NCBI RefSeq assembly: GCF_014534655.1
Contig: NZ_JACVVD010000018.1
Span: forward strand, 1-64,000
From: Paenibacillus sedimenti
GTDB taxonomy: Bacteria > Bacillota > Bacilli > Paenibacillales > NBRC-103111
Reading direction: 5' to 3'
Length of the DNA stretch: 64,000 nucleotides
The notes under the pieces were generated by a model that saw only the letters and a list, made by a program, of their open reading frames with translations, did not search any database and was not told where the DNA came from. Both the position numbers and the translations under genes were made by a program. Shown here piece by piece: positions 8,978 to 18,021 of this stretch; the stretch's first letter is position 1; every line of letters starts with the position of its first letter.

Positions 8978-11013
8978 CGTTTCCAACTCCTTGCGACAAT
9001 TTCCCAAGCTGCAATTAAGACGAGGCCAATCAATGCACCGAATACGAGACCGTACGTGATACGGATAAGTGAAATATGAAGCGGCGTATGCAAATGCGCG
9101 AACGTATCTACTATCGAGAGCTGCCCGATGACACCGATGAACATCAGATAAACCGCATTTTTATAACGAACCGCCAAGTAAGCCCCAAGTAAGAAGAGCG
9201 GATGAGCGAGCAGGAACTCTTTAGTCCGAGGACGCACGCCCAGCGTATTTTCCAAGAAAGAACGGAACAATTTTTCCACGGTGGAAGCTTGTCCTTCATT
9301 ACCGGTACGCGACAAGTAATAAAAGATAGCCGCAAGCGCTACGCCCGCCGTTACGATCCATAGCACACTTATATAGGAAGAAAGAAGACGTCGAACGTGA
9401 GCCCACTTCTCGACGTACGTATTTTTCTCACTAAAGAACAGCAAGTACAATCCTGCAATCGCAATTGGCAGCAAGTGCAGCACACCAACCCCGCGGAATT
9501 GCTGCAGCACGAGCAAATAGGTAATGTGATTCAGCAGCGCAACCACATACACGACTCCGATTAGCGAGATCAAAGACGTTTTGAGAAGCTGCCACAGTCC
9601 ATAAGCAATTCCTGACTTCCACTTGGCTGCTACACCGGAACGTACCGACCGGATCGCGAGCATGATTGCCACGCTCGGCGCGCTAATGGCTGTACCCAGC
9701 GCAAGGCCTTGCGCGTAAAAATTCGCCGACAAGGCATGCAAAGCAACCGCGCCCAGCAACCCTGCAACGAAAAGGAACAAAGCTAATTCCGGAACAAAGA
9801 AGGTAACCATAAGAACAATCAAACTTACGCCGCCCACAAGCATGAAGATACGTGCTATTTTCTGCCAAGCGGTGGTTTCCACTTTAAATGTCTCTGCTTG
9901 TCCTAATGTAAAGCCGACTTTCTCTATGCGAGGGATGGCCCCGTCCTTACCATTCAGACTTTCATAGAAAGCTCCTAATGGATCGACCAGTTTGCCTTTA
10001 TCCAAGCTTTTTACAGGTTTGGCATTTAAGAAAACCATGCGGATATTGCGATCTTTGACCGCCAGCACGAATCGATCGGCAACGCCTTGAATGCGATCCT
10101 GGAGCTCAGCTTTTTTCAGAGGTTCTGTCAGCTTCTCCCCGTCTTTCTCGGTAAAAGAATGCAGTCGAACCACGTTATAGTTGGTCTGTTTCGCTAAGGT
10201 GTTGAACCCTTTTTGCGGTTCCTTCAGCAGCTCAATAGCCGCCAATCCGATTCCATTTTTATGCAGCAGATCAGCCATTTTGTTCAAGTTCACTTCGGTA
10301 TTTTCTTCCGTGTAACCCGGAACTTCGTTACCGTCTACGATGATACGTTTCACGCCGATATCATGCAAACTTTTGAGCAGACGATCCATTTCATTGGTAA
10401 CGAAAGGCCTGCGGTTGGAAAGGCGCACCACAATTTGGAACCCTTGGTCCTTCAGCATTTGCAGTGTGATCGGGTCCGGATCCATGGTCTTGATGGAGGC
10501 GTCATCCATGCTCATTTGAATAATAAGCCCGCTTCTATTTTTAAAATTCCAAGGTTTCGTGGCTACCTTCAAATCGCCAAACGTCTTTTGAATCAGCGGC
10601 TCCAACTTCTGCTGGGTCGCGTTATCGGCAAACAAGATATATGTGTAATTCTCGTTCGGCTCTCCAAAAGTTTGCGTCATTGCCATCGCATCACGCGAAT
10701 TAAACATCTCGATCCGGCGGCTCGATCTTAATTCAGATAGCGTGCTCTCGTAAACAGCCATCGATCCGATGCCTGCCGCCTTCATATTCTTGAGCTGCTC
10801 CGTCACAAAGCTTTGCGGATTCGTCTGAATATCGGCAATATCGAGCAAATCACGATAATCAAAAACAAATTCCACTTTATTGACGGATGTTTCCGTCTGA
10901 TTACGGGTAAAGGCTAAGGGCAGCGAGCCCAACATGCCGATAATAACAAGCCACCATAAAATGTTTTTCAGGGGATTATTCCATGTTTTATACCACTGAA
11001 CCAAGTTGTCCAC
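8953..11013 (-). CDS. DUF5693 family integral membrane protein
   Basis: The 686-residue protein has one N-terminal membrane segment (ILWWLVIIGMLGSLPLAF). An extracytoplasmic domain of about 340 residues follows, and the C-terminal half has about nine to ten hydrophobic segments. The soluble part (FDYRDLLDIADIQ, MKAAGIGSMAVYESTLSEL, IKRIIVDGNEVPG-like) matches what I know of the DUF5693 proteins that sit beside csaB in Paenibacillaceae. The function is unknown. Its overlap with csaB and its place in the tagO-tagA-csaB group suggest a role in making, flipping or modifying the secondary wall polymer. The start ATG follows AAGGAGTGG at suitable spacing, directly after a conserved leader hairpin (11019-11090). 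Confidence 0.8.
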   Translation of the reverse strand: MDNLVQWYKTWNNPLKNILWWLVIIGMLGSLPLAFTRNQTETSVNKVEFVFDYRDLLDIADIQTNPQSFVTEQLKNMKAAGIGSMAVYESTLSELRSSRRIEMFNSRDAMAMTQTFGEPNENYTYILFADNATQQKLEPLIQKTFGDLKVATKPWNFKNRSGLIIQMSMDDASIKTMDPDPITLQMLKDQGFQIVVRLSNRRPFVTNEMDRLLKSLHDIGVKRIIVDGNEVPGYTEENTEVNLNKMADLLHKNGIGLAAIELLKEPQKGFNTLAKQTNYNVVRLHSFTEKDGEKLTEPLKKAELQDRIQGVADRFVLAVKDRNIRMVFLNAKPVKSLDKGKLVDPLGAFYESLNGKDGAIPRIEKVGFTLGQAETFKVETTAWQKIARIFMLVGGVSLIVLMVTFFVPELALFLFVAGLLGAVALHALSANFYAQGLALGTAISAPSVAIMLAIRSVRSGVAAKWKSGIAYGLWQLLKTSLISLIGVVYVVALLNHITYLLVLQQFRGVGVLHLLPIAIAGLYLLFFSEKNTYVEKWAHVRRLLSSYISVLWIVTAGVALAAIFYYLSRTGNEGQASTVEKLFRSFLENTLGVRPRTKEFLLAHPLFLLGAYLAVRYKNAVYLMFIGVIGQLSIVDTFAHLHTPLHISLIRITYGLVFGALIGLVLIAAWEIVARSWKRWVPQLSK

Positions 11014-11018
11014 TCCTT

Positions 11019-11090
11019 AGAGTTTTTCGCAAGAAAAACTGACATCGAAAGCATATGCTGAGCTTTCCGGAGGAAAGCTTTCTTCGTAAG
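11019..11090 (-). promoter_or_regulatory. Structured leader element before the DUF5693 gene (shared with upp)
   Basis: Read on the minus strand, this leader holds the hairpin AGCTTTCC/GGAAAGCT. Further along it has the hairpin AGTTTTTC-TTGC-GAAAAACT, which ends a few bases before the ribosome-binding site. The same ordered blocks (CTTACGAAGA, CTCAGC-TATGCTT-CGATG, AGTTTT-loop-GAAAA, then AGGAG) recur in the upp leader at 45736-45807. No terminator run follows the hairpin. Confidence 0.5.
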
Positions 11091-11254
11091 CATTAGCTAT
11101 ACTTTCCCTCTTACATTCGAAAACCTCTCCAGACTTGAAAGCCTAAGCTTAGGTCGAATGAAAGCGGATTTGACTTCCAACTATTCATTAGACGACCTAT
11201 AACCGACTTTGGTTCTGAAGAGGTTCCTTACATCCTATTTCCTTATCCTGCTTT

Positions 11255-12964
11255 TTATCCGTCTACACGGCTAAGTACATATTGAATAATGCCATCTAAC
11301 TGCTGCGAAGCCTCAGAACCTATAGATCCCTGCACCGCAAAATAAAATTTGATTTTCGGTTCGGTACCGGAAGGACGCAGGCAGAACCACGATCCGTCCG
11401 CCAATCTGAATTTCAATACATTTTCTCGTGGCAGTCCGTTAATGCCTTGTTCGTAATCCTCGACACCCGTCACGTTAATACCATTGATCTCAGCAGGCGG
11501 GTTGGTTCTCCAAGCTTGCATAATTTGGCCGATTTGTTCCACGCCGTCTTTCCCTTTGAGGGTTCTTGATTCAAGCTTTTCCAAAAAGTATCCAAAGGAT
11601 GCGTAAAGCTCCTGCAGTACATCGTATAAAGTCTTGCCCTGTTTCTTATAGTAAGCGGCCGCTTCGCAAATAAGCATCGCTGCAATTACTGCATCTTTAT
11701 CACGCGCATAATCTCCCGCTAAATACCCGTAGCTTTCTTCATATCCGAACAGGAACGCATACTCACCACTCTGTTCGAACTGAGTCATTTTTTCCCCGAT
11801 ATATTTAAAGCCGGTTAACGTATTTAATGTAGGAACTCCGTAATGTTTCGCGATGACCGCTCCCATTTCACTGGTCACGATCGTCTTTACGACGACGCCA
11901 TTCGCTGGCAAAGTTCCGCGTTCTTTCAAACTCGATAGCAAGTAGTTAACCATGATTGCGCCAGATTGGTTACCCGTCAGCACAAAATATTCGCCATTCG
12001 GATCTTTCACCACTGCACCCATGCGGTCCGCATCCGGATCGGTTCCGATGATAATATCGGCATCCCACTCCTTCGCCTGCGCAATTGCGATCGTGAAGGC
12101 GTCCTTCTCTTCCGGGTTCGGCGATTTGACCGTCGAGAACTGAGAATCCGGTAGCTCTTGCTCCGCTACGACGCGTACTTGGCCGAAACCTACGGCTTTC
12201 AATACTTCGCGCACAGGCAAATTACCTGTACCGTGCAGCGGTGTGAAGACGATGCGGAAATCGTCGTTGATTTGTTTGATGATTTCCGGGTTCTGACTAA
12301 CGGCTGCAACCGCCTCAATGTACTTCGCGTCGATCTCTTCACCAAGCCACTGAAGAAGTCCTTGTGCTTCCGCCTCCGCCTTAGTCAGCTTCTTCACTTT
12401 AGCAAAGGAATCTACACTCTGTACTTCTGCGATGACCTGCTCAGCAAAAGCCGGAACGAGCTGCCCTCCGTCTGCGCCATACACTTTATATCCGTTATAT
12501 TCAGGCGGGTTATGGCTCGCAGTAATCACAACACCTGCTGTCGCTCCCAAATAACGAACTGCAAATGAAAGCTGCGGCGTCGGACGAAGCGCTTCAAATA
12601 CATACGCTTTAACGCCATTCCCCGCGAATACCAGCGCCGCTTCCAGCGCGAACTCCGGTGACATATAACGCGAATCATAAGCAATAACAATGGAAGGAGC
12701 ATCTGTACCCGTTCCGCGCACATATTGCGCTAAACCTTGGCTCGCTCGGCCAACCGTATAAATGTTGATCCGGTTCGTACCGGCGCCAATGACACCACGC
12801 AGTCCGCCTGTGCCGAATTCCAAATCTTTGTAGAATCGATCCTCGATTTCTTTTGCATCATCACGAATAGATAACAGTTCTTCCTTGGTTCGAGCATCAA
12901 TTGCTGGGTCCTCCAGCCATAGTTGATATTGAGTTTGCACACGCGTCATAGTTGTCAGGTTCAT
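11255..12964 (-). CDS. pgcA: Phospho-sugar mutase (alpha-phosphoglucomutase type)
   Basis: The 569-residue enzyme is of the alpha-D-phosphohexomutase family. It should interconvert glucose-6-phosphate and glucose-1-phosphate, supplying precursor for UDP- or CDP-glucose and wall glycans. The phosphoserine loop TASHNPPEYNGYK is at 148-160 (Ser150), the metal loop GTDPDADRMG at about 308-317 and the C-terminal phosphate-binding RPSGTEPK near the end. The length fits Bacillus PgcA. The start is uncertain: the AAAGGAG directly abuts the ATG at 12964, while the next ATG (five codons in) is about 15 bases away and a CTG between them has the best spacing. It follows fabZ by 17 bases. Confidence 0.93.
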   Translation of the reverse strand: MNLTTMTRVQTQYQLWLEDPAIDARTKEELLSIRDDAKEIEDRFYKDLEFGTGGLRGVIGAGTNRINIYTVGRASQGLAQYVRGTGTDAPSIVIAYDSRYMSPEFALEAALVFAGNGVKAYVFEALRPTPQLSFAVRYLGATAGVVITASHNPPEYNGYKVYGADGGQLVPAFAEQVIAEVQSVDSFAKVKKLTKAEAEAQGLLQWLGEEIDAKYIEAVAAVSQNPEIIKQINDDFRIVFTPLHGTGNLPVREVLKAVGFGQVRVVAEQELPDSQFSTVKSPNPEEKDAFTIAIAQAKEWDADIIIGTDPDADRMGAVVKDPNGEYFVLTGNQSGAIMVNYLLSSLKERGTLPANGVVVKTIVTSEMGAVIAKHYGVPTLNTLTGFKYIGEKMTQFEQSGEYAFLFGYEESYGYLAGDYARDKDAVIAAMLICEAAAYYKKQGKTLYDVLQELYASFGYFLEKLESRTLKGKDGVEQIGQIMQAWRTNPPAEINGINVTGVEDYEQGINGLPRENVLKFRLADGSWFCLRPSGTEPKIKFYFAVQGSIGSEASQQLDGIIQYVLSRVDG

Positions 12965-12981
12965 CTCCTTTAGTCTATGTA

Positions 12982-13410
12982 TTATTTATTAGCAAGGGCG
13001 AACATAAGTTCACCTTCGACTACCACCTTGTCGCCAACTTTCGCTATGGCTTGGCCTTTCACAACGGTTCCTTTAACCCGCGTAATGGTCATTTCCAGCG
13101 TCAGAGTGTCTCCAGGAACAACTTGCTCGCGGAAACGCACGCCGTCGATGCCTGCGAACAAACCGATTTTGCCTTTGTATTGCGGCATGGACAGAACGGC
13201 CACAGCGCCTACTTGTGCCAACGCCTCAACGATCAGCACGCCAGGCATTACCGGATACCCGGGAAAATGCCCTGTAAAGAACGGCTCGTTTATCGTCACA
13301 TTCTTAATACCTACAGCTCTAACGCCCTCTTCCACTTCCAAAATGCGGTCAACCAACAGGAATGGCGGACGATGAGGAATAATTTCTTGAATTTGATTAA
13401 TATCTAGCAT
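12982..13410 (-). CDS. fabZ: 3-hydroxyacyl-ACP dehydratase FabZ
   Basis: The 142-residue hot-dog-fold enzyme of type II fatty-acid synthesis dehydrates 3-hydroxyacyl-ACP in the cytosol. The active-site His48 is in [14 protein letters not shown] and Glu62 in VLIVEALAQ, and the N-terminal [13 protein letters not shown] is typical. The length and both catalytic residues are normal. The ATG at 13410 follows AAAGGAGAG. In Bacillus subtilis the fabZ homologue also lies near flhO/flhP, so the position is conserved. Confidence 0.95.
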   Translation of the reverse strand: MLDINQIQEIIPHRPPFLLVDRILEVEEGVRAVGIKNVTINEPFFTGHFPGYPVMPGVLIVEALAQVGAVAVLSMPQYKGKIGLFAGIDGVRFREQVVPGDTLTLEMTITRVKGTVVKGQAIAKVGDKVVVEGELMFALANK

Positions 13411-13562
13411 AACAAAGATGCTCTCCTTTCAAATTGCTTGCATAAAATACAAGGTAACAACTTACAATAATGTTGTCCCTTCACGAACTGCAGGAAGTGA
13501 AGGTTGATATAAGGGAGCTTATGTATAGGCCTGATTGGCTGGTCGATACATAGGCTCTTTTT

Positions 13563-14087
13563 TCATGGGTACTCAGCTTTATCTTTACGGTTCAATAAGA
13601 GGAATTGGATAATATAGATAATCGAGGTAACGAATGAAACGATGATGACAAACCATAGGTACGTGATCGCAAAGGTTAATTCAAAGACGATAAATAGAAT
13701 GGCCAAATAATAAAGGACGGTCGTTAATTTGCCCATTACATTCGCAGGGACCGTTAGCTTACCCCGAAAATGAAAGAACGCGGAGCCGATAATCATTCCC
13801 AAATCGCGAATGAACATGGCTGCTGCCGCTTCCCAGGGAATCATGCCCGAGATCAGCAGGGATAGAATCACTGTGATCATCATGCACTTGTCCGCAAGCG
13901 GGTCCAGCATGACACCCACTTGAGTAATAAGCCCTCTGGTTCGCGCCAAATAACCGTCGAGAATATCCGTAAGTCCCGCAAGCAGCAGGATGAGAAAGGC
14001 GATTTTGATATAGCCGTTGAAGAAGAACATGAGGTAGACAGGGATCAGGAGAAACCTGCTGATCGTGAGCATGTTCGGAATATTCAA
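13563..14087 (-). CDS. CDP-alcohol phosphatidyltransferase, PgsA-like
   Basis: The 174-residue membrane protein carries the complete CDP-alcohol phosphotransferase signature: Asp41, Asp44-Gly45, Ala48-Arg49, Gly58, Asp62 and Asp66 (LTDILDGYLARTRG then VMLDPLADK). Four or five hydrophobic segments follow. The length fits CDP-diacylglycerol-glycerol-3-phosphate phosphatidyltransferase (PgsA). A second paralogue near recA is usual in Bacillales, so this one may be an additional synthase; its exact acceptor is not readable from sequence. The 150 bases between it and fabZ hold only a weak CTTCAC/GTGAAG dyad. Confidence 0.85.
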   Translation of the reverse strand: MNIPNMLTISRFLLIPVYLMFFFNGYIKIAFLILLLAGLTDILDGYLARTRGLITQVGVMLDPLADKCMMITVILSLLISGMIPWEAAAAMFIRDLGMIIGSAFFHFRGKLTVPANVMGKLTTVLYYLAILFIVFELTFAITYLWFVIIVSFVTSIIYIIQFLLLNRKDKAEYP

Positions 14088-14163
14088 GTTACCACTCCCG
14101 AGCCGTGAAATCTACAAAACGATCCTAAACCTCCTTCATTATACCGTTCCTTTCCAAAAAATA

Positions 14164-14183
14164 AAACTCCCTCGCGGGAGTTT
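14164..14183 (-). terminator. Rho-independent terminator after the EpuA-like gene
   Basis: The perfect stem AAACTCCC/GGGAGTTT has a TCGC-type 4-base loop; on the minus strand it is followed by a T-rich run. It begins 4 bases past the stop codon. Confidence 0.85.
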
Positions 14184-14186
14184 CGG

Positions 14187-14405
14187 TTAATTCGCAAATA
14201 CCAAATCGTACAAATGCCGCCACGTGCTCATATGGAAGATTTCCGAAGCAGGCTGTTGGCCCAGCTTGGTATAACCGATCCAGAGGCCGATATAAACGGC
14301 AAGCACCGCTAAAACGGGAACACGAATGATTTTGAGAATAAGAAATGTAATTTTCAGCCACTTCGGCTGCGGTTTCTTCTTTTTTGGAGTAGACTTGTCG
14401 GGCAT
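14187..14405 (-). CDS. Small EpuA-like membrane protein (often annotated DNA-directed RNA polymerase subunit beta)
   Basis: The 72-residue protein has a Lys/Pro-rich cytoplasmic start (STPKKKKPQPKW) and a single membrane segment (LAVLAVYIGLWIGYTKLG). It has the short conserved tail of the EpuA family (PASEIFHMSTWRHLYDLVF). Databases often call this family RNA polymerase subunit beta by transfer; nothing in the sequence resembles RpoB. It lies just downstream of flhP, and its terminator ends the flhO-flhP unit. Function unknown; a membrane role is likely. Confidence 0.75.
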   Translation of the reverse strand: MPDKSTPKKKKPQPKWLKITFLILKIIRVPVLAVLAVYIGLWIGYTKLGQQPASEIFHMSTWRHLYDLVFAN

Positions 14406-14433
14406 ATGTTGCCTTATCCCTCCCTTTCCTCTA

Positions 14434-15300
14434 TCAGGCGCGCAAATTGTTCGCCAAGTTCATCATCTGATCCGAAGAAGTGATAGCTCGGGAGTTGAGC
14501 TGCAGGGCACGCTGAACCATGACCAGATCTGTCATTTCATCCGCTAGCGTCACGTTGGATTGCTCCAGATAACCTTGCATCAGCGAGACACGGTCTGCAT
14601 CGTTATTGGCAGTGCCGTTGACGGTTTGCAGCACGTTGGCTTGCTCTGCAGCCGTCATGCCGGTTGGCAGCGTATACAGGTTATCTCCTAAATCCTTCAG
14701 AAGCTGCGAACGCACTACGCGAACCAGCTTGATTTCTCCAAGATTAATCGGCGCAGCGCTTGGATCTTGTTCATTATATCCTTTAACGGATCCATCCGGA
14801 TCAACAACTGCACGGTAACCTCTAGGAATACTGATGACGCCTCCGTCTGCACGTCTCACGAAATGCCCCTCTTTGGTCGTCAACACGGTATTGCCTTCCG
14901 CATCAGGGCTTAGGTTGAACGCGCCGTTACGCGTCCAAGCTGTCCGGAATCCCGGATTGCCGTTCTCGTCAACGCTGCTGATCGCAACCTCAAACAGTCC
15001 GTCTCCCTGAATCGCGAAGTCCGTTGCATTGCCTGTCGACTGGATCGGCCCTTGCGCCAAGTTCGTCTGGATCTGCACCAAACGGGAGCCCCAGCCTTGG
15101 TTGAAGCCGAGCGGCGAGAACCGTCCTTGCTGGCGGAAGCCCTCAGGCTGGCCTTTCACATTCGTTAGAACGTCCTCGAATGAAGCTTCCTTCTTCTTGA
15201 AGCCGTTCGTGTTCACATTCGCTATATTGTTCGAAAGGATATCCAGCTTCTGCTGTAAGCTGTGCATGGATACCGATGAGTTAATCATGGAATTGTTCAT
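14434..15300 (-). CDS. flhP: Flagellar hook-basal body rod-type protein FlhP
   Basis: The 288-residue protein belongs to the FlgF/FlgG rod family. The N-terminal rod signature is LQQKLDILSNNIANVNTNGF, the central part has GNATDFAIQGDGLFEV, and the C-terminal coil is YLEQSNVTLADEMTDLVMVQ...NSRAITSSDQMM. These ends form the coiled-coil D0 segments of axial proteins. It is the second of two paralogous genes (flhO-flhP), 23 bases after flhO, downstream of mbl as in Bacillus subtilis. The start is ATG 15300 with GAAGGAG upstream. It is probably exported through the flagellar type III system and part of the distal rod. Confidence 0.92.
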   Translation of the reverse strand: MNNSMINSSVSMHSLQQKLDILSNNIANVNTNGFKKKEASFEDVLTNVKGQPEGFRQQGRFSPLGFNQGWGSRLVQIQTNLAQGPIQSTGNATDFAIQGDGLFEVAISSVDENGNPGFRTAWTRNGAFNLSPDAEGNTVLTTKEGHFVRRADGGVISIPRGYRAVVDPDGSVKGYNEQDPSAAPINLGEIKLVRVVRSQLLKDLGDNLYTLPTGMTAAEQANVLQTVNGTANNDADRVSLMQGYLEQSNVTLADEMTDLVMVQRALQLNSRAITSSDQMMNLANNLRA

Positions 15301-15323
15301 GGCTTACTCCTTCGCGGGCCGGA

Positions 15324-16217
15324 TTATACGCGTCCTACTTCGTTAGCGGCTTTCTCCATACTTTTATCATAAAATTGAATGACCTTCTGGTTCGCTTCAT
15401 ACGCGCGAAGGGCAGTCATCATGTCAACCATCGATTGCGCGGAGTCCACGTTGGAACGCTCAACGAAGCCTTGACGCACCTCAACCTGATCGCCTGCGGC
15501 AACTTGGGTAATGGTCGCTTCATCGCCGGGATTAATGCGGTATAACCCGTTGCCTTCTCTAAGCAGCAGATTAGGATTCTCAGCCCGGGAGAGCATAAGG
15601 CCGATCGGTTGCCCTGCAGCATCGACGATCTGCTGACCATTGCTGTCCAGGAATTCACCTTTATCCGTCACCTTGAACACATGAATCGGCTGGCCTGTCC
15701 CATCGATGAGACGAATCGGCTGGCCATCTCGTCCGACAACAAGATCACCATTCGCGTTGACCAACCGGCCCGCCGTATCGGCAGTGAATTTACCGTTCAA
15801 GGAATACCGCTGCTCGCCGTCGGCATTCAGTACCGTGAACAATGCCTGAGGCTGGAACGTCCGCTCGCCGTCCTCGTTCACATACTTACCAGCAGCATCA
15901 AACGTCATTCCAGGCACTTGAATGTTAGAGACAAGGGCAAAGTCGAACGGATTCTGCGTTTCCTGCAGGTCTCCCTGCGTATGTAACGAGATGCTCTCCT
16001 CCGAGAACACCCCGGTATTCAGCCTCCCAAGCGGTGCCGCCCCCGCGCCTTGTCCACCACGAATCGTGGAAATCAGCATCTCCGGGAACGAACGGGACAG
16101 CGCATGGCCTTGTTTAAAACCCGGTGAATTGATATTGGCAATATTATTCGTTATCGTATCATGTCTGCGCTGCTCAGAAATCATCCCCGAAGCGGCGGTA
16201 TACAGTCCCCTTAGCAT
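15324..16217 (-). CDS. flhO: Flagellar hook-basal body rod-type protein FlhO
   Basis: The 297-residue paralogue of FlhP has the rod-family N-terminus MLRGLYTAASGMISEQRRH then TITNNIANINSPGF. The C-terminal segment is QGFVERSNVDSAQSMVDMM...RAYEANQKVIQFYD. The central part contains several short DG/NG-rich repeats that fit the variable D1 domain. It lies 31 bases after mbl and was probably transcribed with spoIIID-mbl-flhO-flhP. Assignment to FlhO rather than FlgF rests on gene order next to mbl. Confidence 0.92.
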   Translation of the reverse strand: MLRGLYTAASGMISEQRRHDTITNNIANINSPGFKQGHALSRSFPEMLISTIRGGQGAGAAPLGRLNTGVFSEESISLHTQGDLQETQNPFDFALVSNIQVPGMTFDAAGKYVNEDGERTFQPQALFTVLNADGEQRYSLNGKFTADTAGRLVNANGDLVVGRDGQPIRLIDGTGQPIHVFKVTDKGEFLDSNGQQIVDAAGQPIGLMLSRAENPNLLLREGNGLYRINPGDEATITQVAAGDQVEVRQGFVERSNVDSAQSMVDMMTALRAYEANQKVIQFYDKSMEKAANEVGRV

Positions 16218-16248
16218 GTTTTCACCTCTTAGGAAGTATGCTGATTCA

Positions 16249-17250
16249 TTAGTTGAATTTGCGTTTGCTCACTTTATCCAAATTGTCGAGCATGATGCCT
16301 GTTCCTTTGACGACGCAGGACATCGGATCTTCCGCAATTAATACAGGCACTTTAAGCTCGTCCGCGAGCAGTTGGTCCAAACCGTGCAGCAAAGCTCCGC
16401 CGCCTGTCAGAATAACGCCTCTATCGATAATATCGGCCGAAAGCTCTGGTGGCGTGCGCTCCAGTACGCCTTTCGCAGCCGTCACGATCGATGAAACCGG
16501 ATCCCACAGCGCTTCCTGCACTTCGCTGGAGTGTATCGTGATCGTAAGCGGCAAGCCGGATACCATATCTCTTCCGCGAATATCCATCTCTTCATCTCTT
16601 CCGTGTGGATATACCGTTCCGATCTTGATCTTAATATCTTCGCTCGTCCGTTCCCCAATAAGGAGCTTGTACTTATTTTTGATATACTTCGTAATCGCCG
16701 TGTCGAACTTGTCCCCCGCGATTTTGATGGAGGAGGAGGTGACGACGTCACCCATGGACAAGACTGCGACGTCCGTCGTTCCTCCACCGATATCTACGAC
16801 CATATTGCCGCTGGGCTGGAAGATATCCATGCCGGCGCCAATCGCTGCCGCTTTAGGCTCTTCTTCCATGAATACCTCTCGGGCACCGCTGCGCTCCGCC
16901 GCTTCACGAATTGCTTTTTGCTCAACCGAGGTGATGTTGGTGGGAGCGCAAATGAGAATTCTCGGATGAGAATACCAGCTTTTGCCCCCCACTTTGGCAA
17001 TAAAATGCTTCAACATCATTTCCGTAATATCAAAGTCCGCGATAACTCCGTCCTTCAAAGGACGAATCGCTATGATGTTGCCCGGTGTCCGTCCGACCAT
17101 GCGGAAGGCTTCCTCGCCTACGGCAAGCACCCGTTTCGTATCGCTTTCAATTGCCACTACGGAAGGCTCATCGAGCACGACGCCGCGTCCTTTTACGTGG
17201 ATTAGTACATTCGCCGTACCGAGATCTATTCCAATATCCTTACTCAACAT
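16249..17250 (-). CDS. mbl: Rod-shape-determining actin homologue Mbl
   Basis: The 333-residue MreB-family protein has phosphate loop DIGIDLGTANVLIHVKGRG at residues 5-23. The second loop is MVVDIGGGTTDVAVLSMG and the adenosine motif is GVILTGGGALLHG. It polymerises under the membrane and guides lateral wall synthesis. Placement between spoIIID and flhO identifies it as Mbl rather than MreB (which sits with mreCD). Intact, standard length. It is preceded by a 165-base gap that separates it from spoIIID. Confidence 0.95.
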   Translation of the reverse strand: MLSKDIGIDLGTANVLIHVKGRGVVLDEPSVVAIESDTKRVLAVGEEAFRMVGRTPGNIIAIRPLKDGVIADFDITEMMLKHFIAKVGGKSWYSHPRILICAPTNITSVEQKAIREAAERSGAREVFMEEEPKAAAIGAGMDIFQPSGNMVVDIGGGTTDVAVLSMGDVVTSSSIKIAGDKFDTAITKYIKNKYKLLIGERTSEDIKIKIGTVYPHGRDEEMDIRGRDMVSGLPLTITIHSSEVQEALWDPVSSIVTAAKGVLERTPPELSADIIDRGVILTGGGALLHGLDQLLADELKVPVLIAEDPMSCVVKGTGIMLDNLDKVSKRKFN

Positions 17251-17415
17251 TCAAGTTAATCCTCCCTAAACTAAACCGTCCATCCCGTGAAGAATCGGCG
17301 CTCTTATATATAGTTCTAATTATAAGCTAAATTCGCTATAAATGCATGAATTCCTCTTTTTTTGTGAAAATTCGACAAGACCATTATAAGGAAGGATTCA
17401 CGGATGTCGGAACCG

Positions 17416-17706
17416 TCAGGACTTGACGGTGACTAAGTTTTCGGAGGACTTAGGGCTGCGCGTTTTCCGGTATTTGATTTTTGTTGCTTCTCCTCCCCTA
17501 AGGTGCCTGATGGATTTGTGGTACTCCAAAATGTGCTTGACCTGATTGGCCAGGTCCGGGTTGATTTCCGGCAGCCGTTCCGTCAGATCCTTGTGCACCG
17601 TGCTTTTAGAAACGCCGAATTCCTTAGCAATGGTGCGAACCGTGTTCTTGGTCTCAACGATACAAGTACCAATTTTAATGGTCCGCTCTTTGATGTAATC
17701 GTGCAC
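17416..17706 (-). CDS. spoIIID: Sporulation transcription factor SpoIIID
   Basis: The protein has 96 residues if it starts at the GTG at 17706, giving the family N-terminus (M)HDYIKERTIKIG; GGGAGG lies 8 bases upstream. The longer frame to 17742 adds 12 residues absent from the family. The helix-turn-helix is NTVRTIAKEFGVSKSTVHKD and the basic C-terminus HLRGGEATKIKYRKTR, both known DNA-contacting parts. SpoIIID activates and represses mother-cell genes during sporulation. The presence of spoIID and spoIIQ nearby supports an endospore former. A CCGTCA/TGACGG dyad overlaps the last codons. Confidence 0.95.
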   Translation of the reverse strand: MHDYIKERTIKIGTCIVETKNTVRTIAKEFGVSKSTVHKDLTERLPEINPDLANQVKHILEYHKSIRHLRGGEATKIKYRKTRSPKSSENLVTVKS

Positions 17707-17817
17707 TCCCCTCGCCTCCCTACTCGAGATAGTTTGGTACATTATATGAGGGGCATGACTAGATATTCTACGTAGCCAAGCCTGACAAGCTGAATTCGCA
17801 CATTTATTTTACAAAGG

Positions 17818-17959
17818 TCCCCCAAAAGTGACCCTAAACCTTCGAAGAATATTCCGTCCGCATTGAGCTTTTGCTCAATCGGCGTCTAAACTCACCATTC
17901 AAGTCGGTCAAACATCTCCGAATTGCTTCGATAAGAGTTTAGACATTACTTTTGGGGGA
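17818..17959. repeat. Nested inverted-repeat element
   Basis: The outer arms are TCCCCCAAAAGT (17818) and ACTTTTGGGGGA (to 17959). The inner perfect arms are GTCTAAACTC (17884-17893) and GAGTTTAGAC (17935-17944). A small hairpin TTGAGC-TTTT-GCTCAA lies at about 17862-17879. It sits between spoIIID and spoIIQ and has no coding potential. It could be a small non-autonomous mobile element or a structured intergenic RNA. Confidence 0.6.
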
Positions 17960-17976
17960 GCCCCTGGTGATTACGC

Positions 17977-18005
17977 AAAAAAAGCAGCGGGATGGACCCG
18001 CTGCT
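17977..18005 (-). terminator. Rho-independent terminator after spoIIQ
   Basis: On the minus strand AGCAGCGGG/CCCGCTGCT forms a perfect 9-bp stem with a 5-base loop, followed by TTTTTTT. It lies 17 bases past the stop codon. Confidence 0.95.
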
Positions 18006-18021
18006 CTTAACATATGTAGGC

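Noticed and set aside
14187-14405. A genuine RNA polymerase beta subunit gene
   Set aside because: The protein is a 72-residue single-pass membrane protein; the RNA polymerase label is a database habit for the EpuA family.
16531-17205. 224-residue plus-strand frame opposite mbl
   Set aside because: Antisense to an intact, highly conserved mbl gene.
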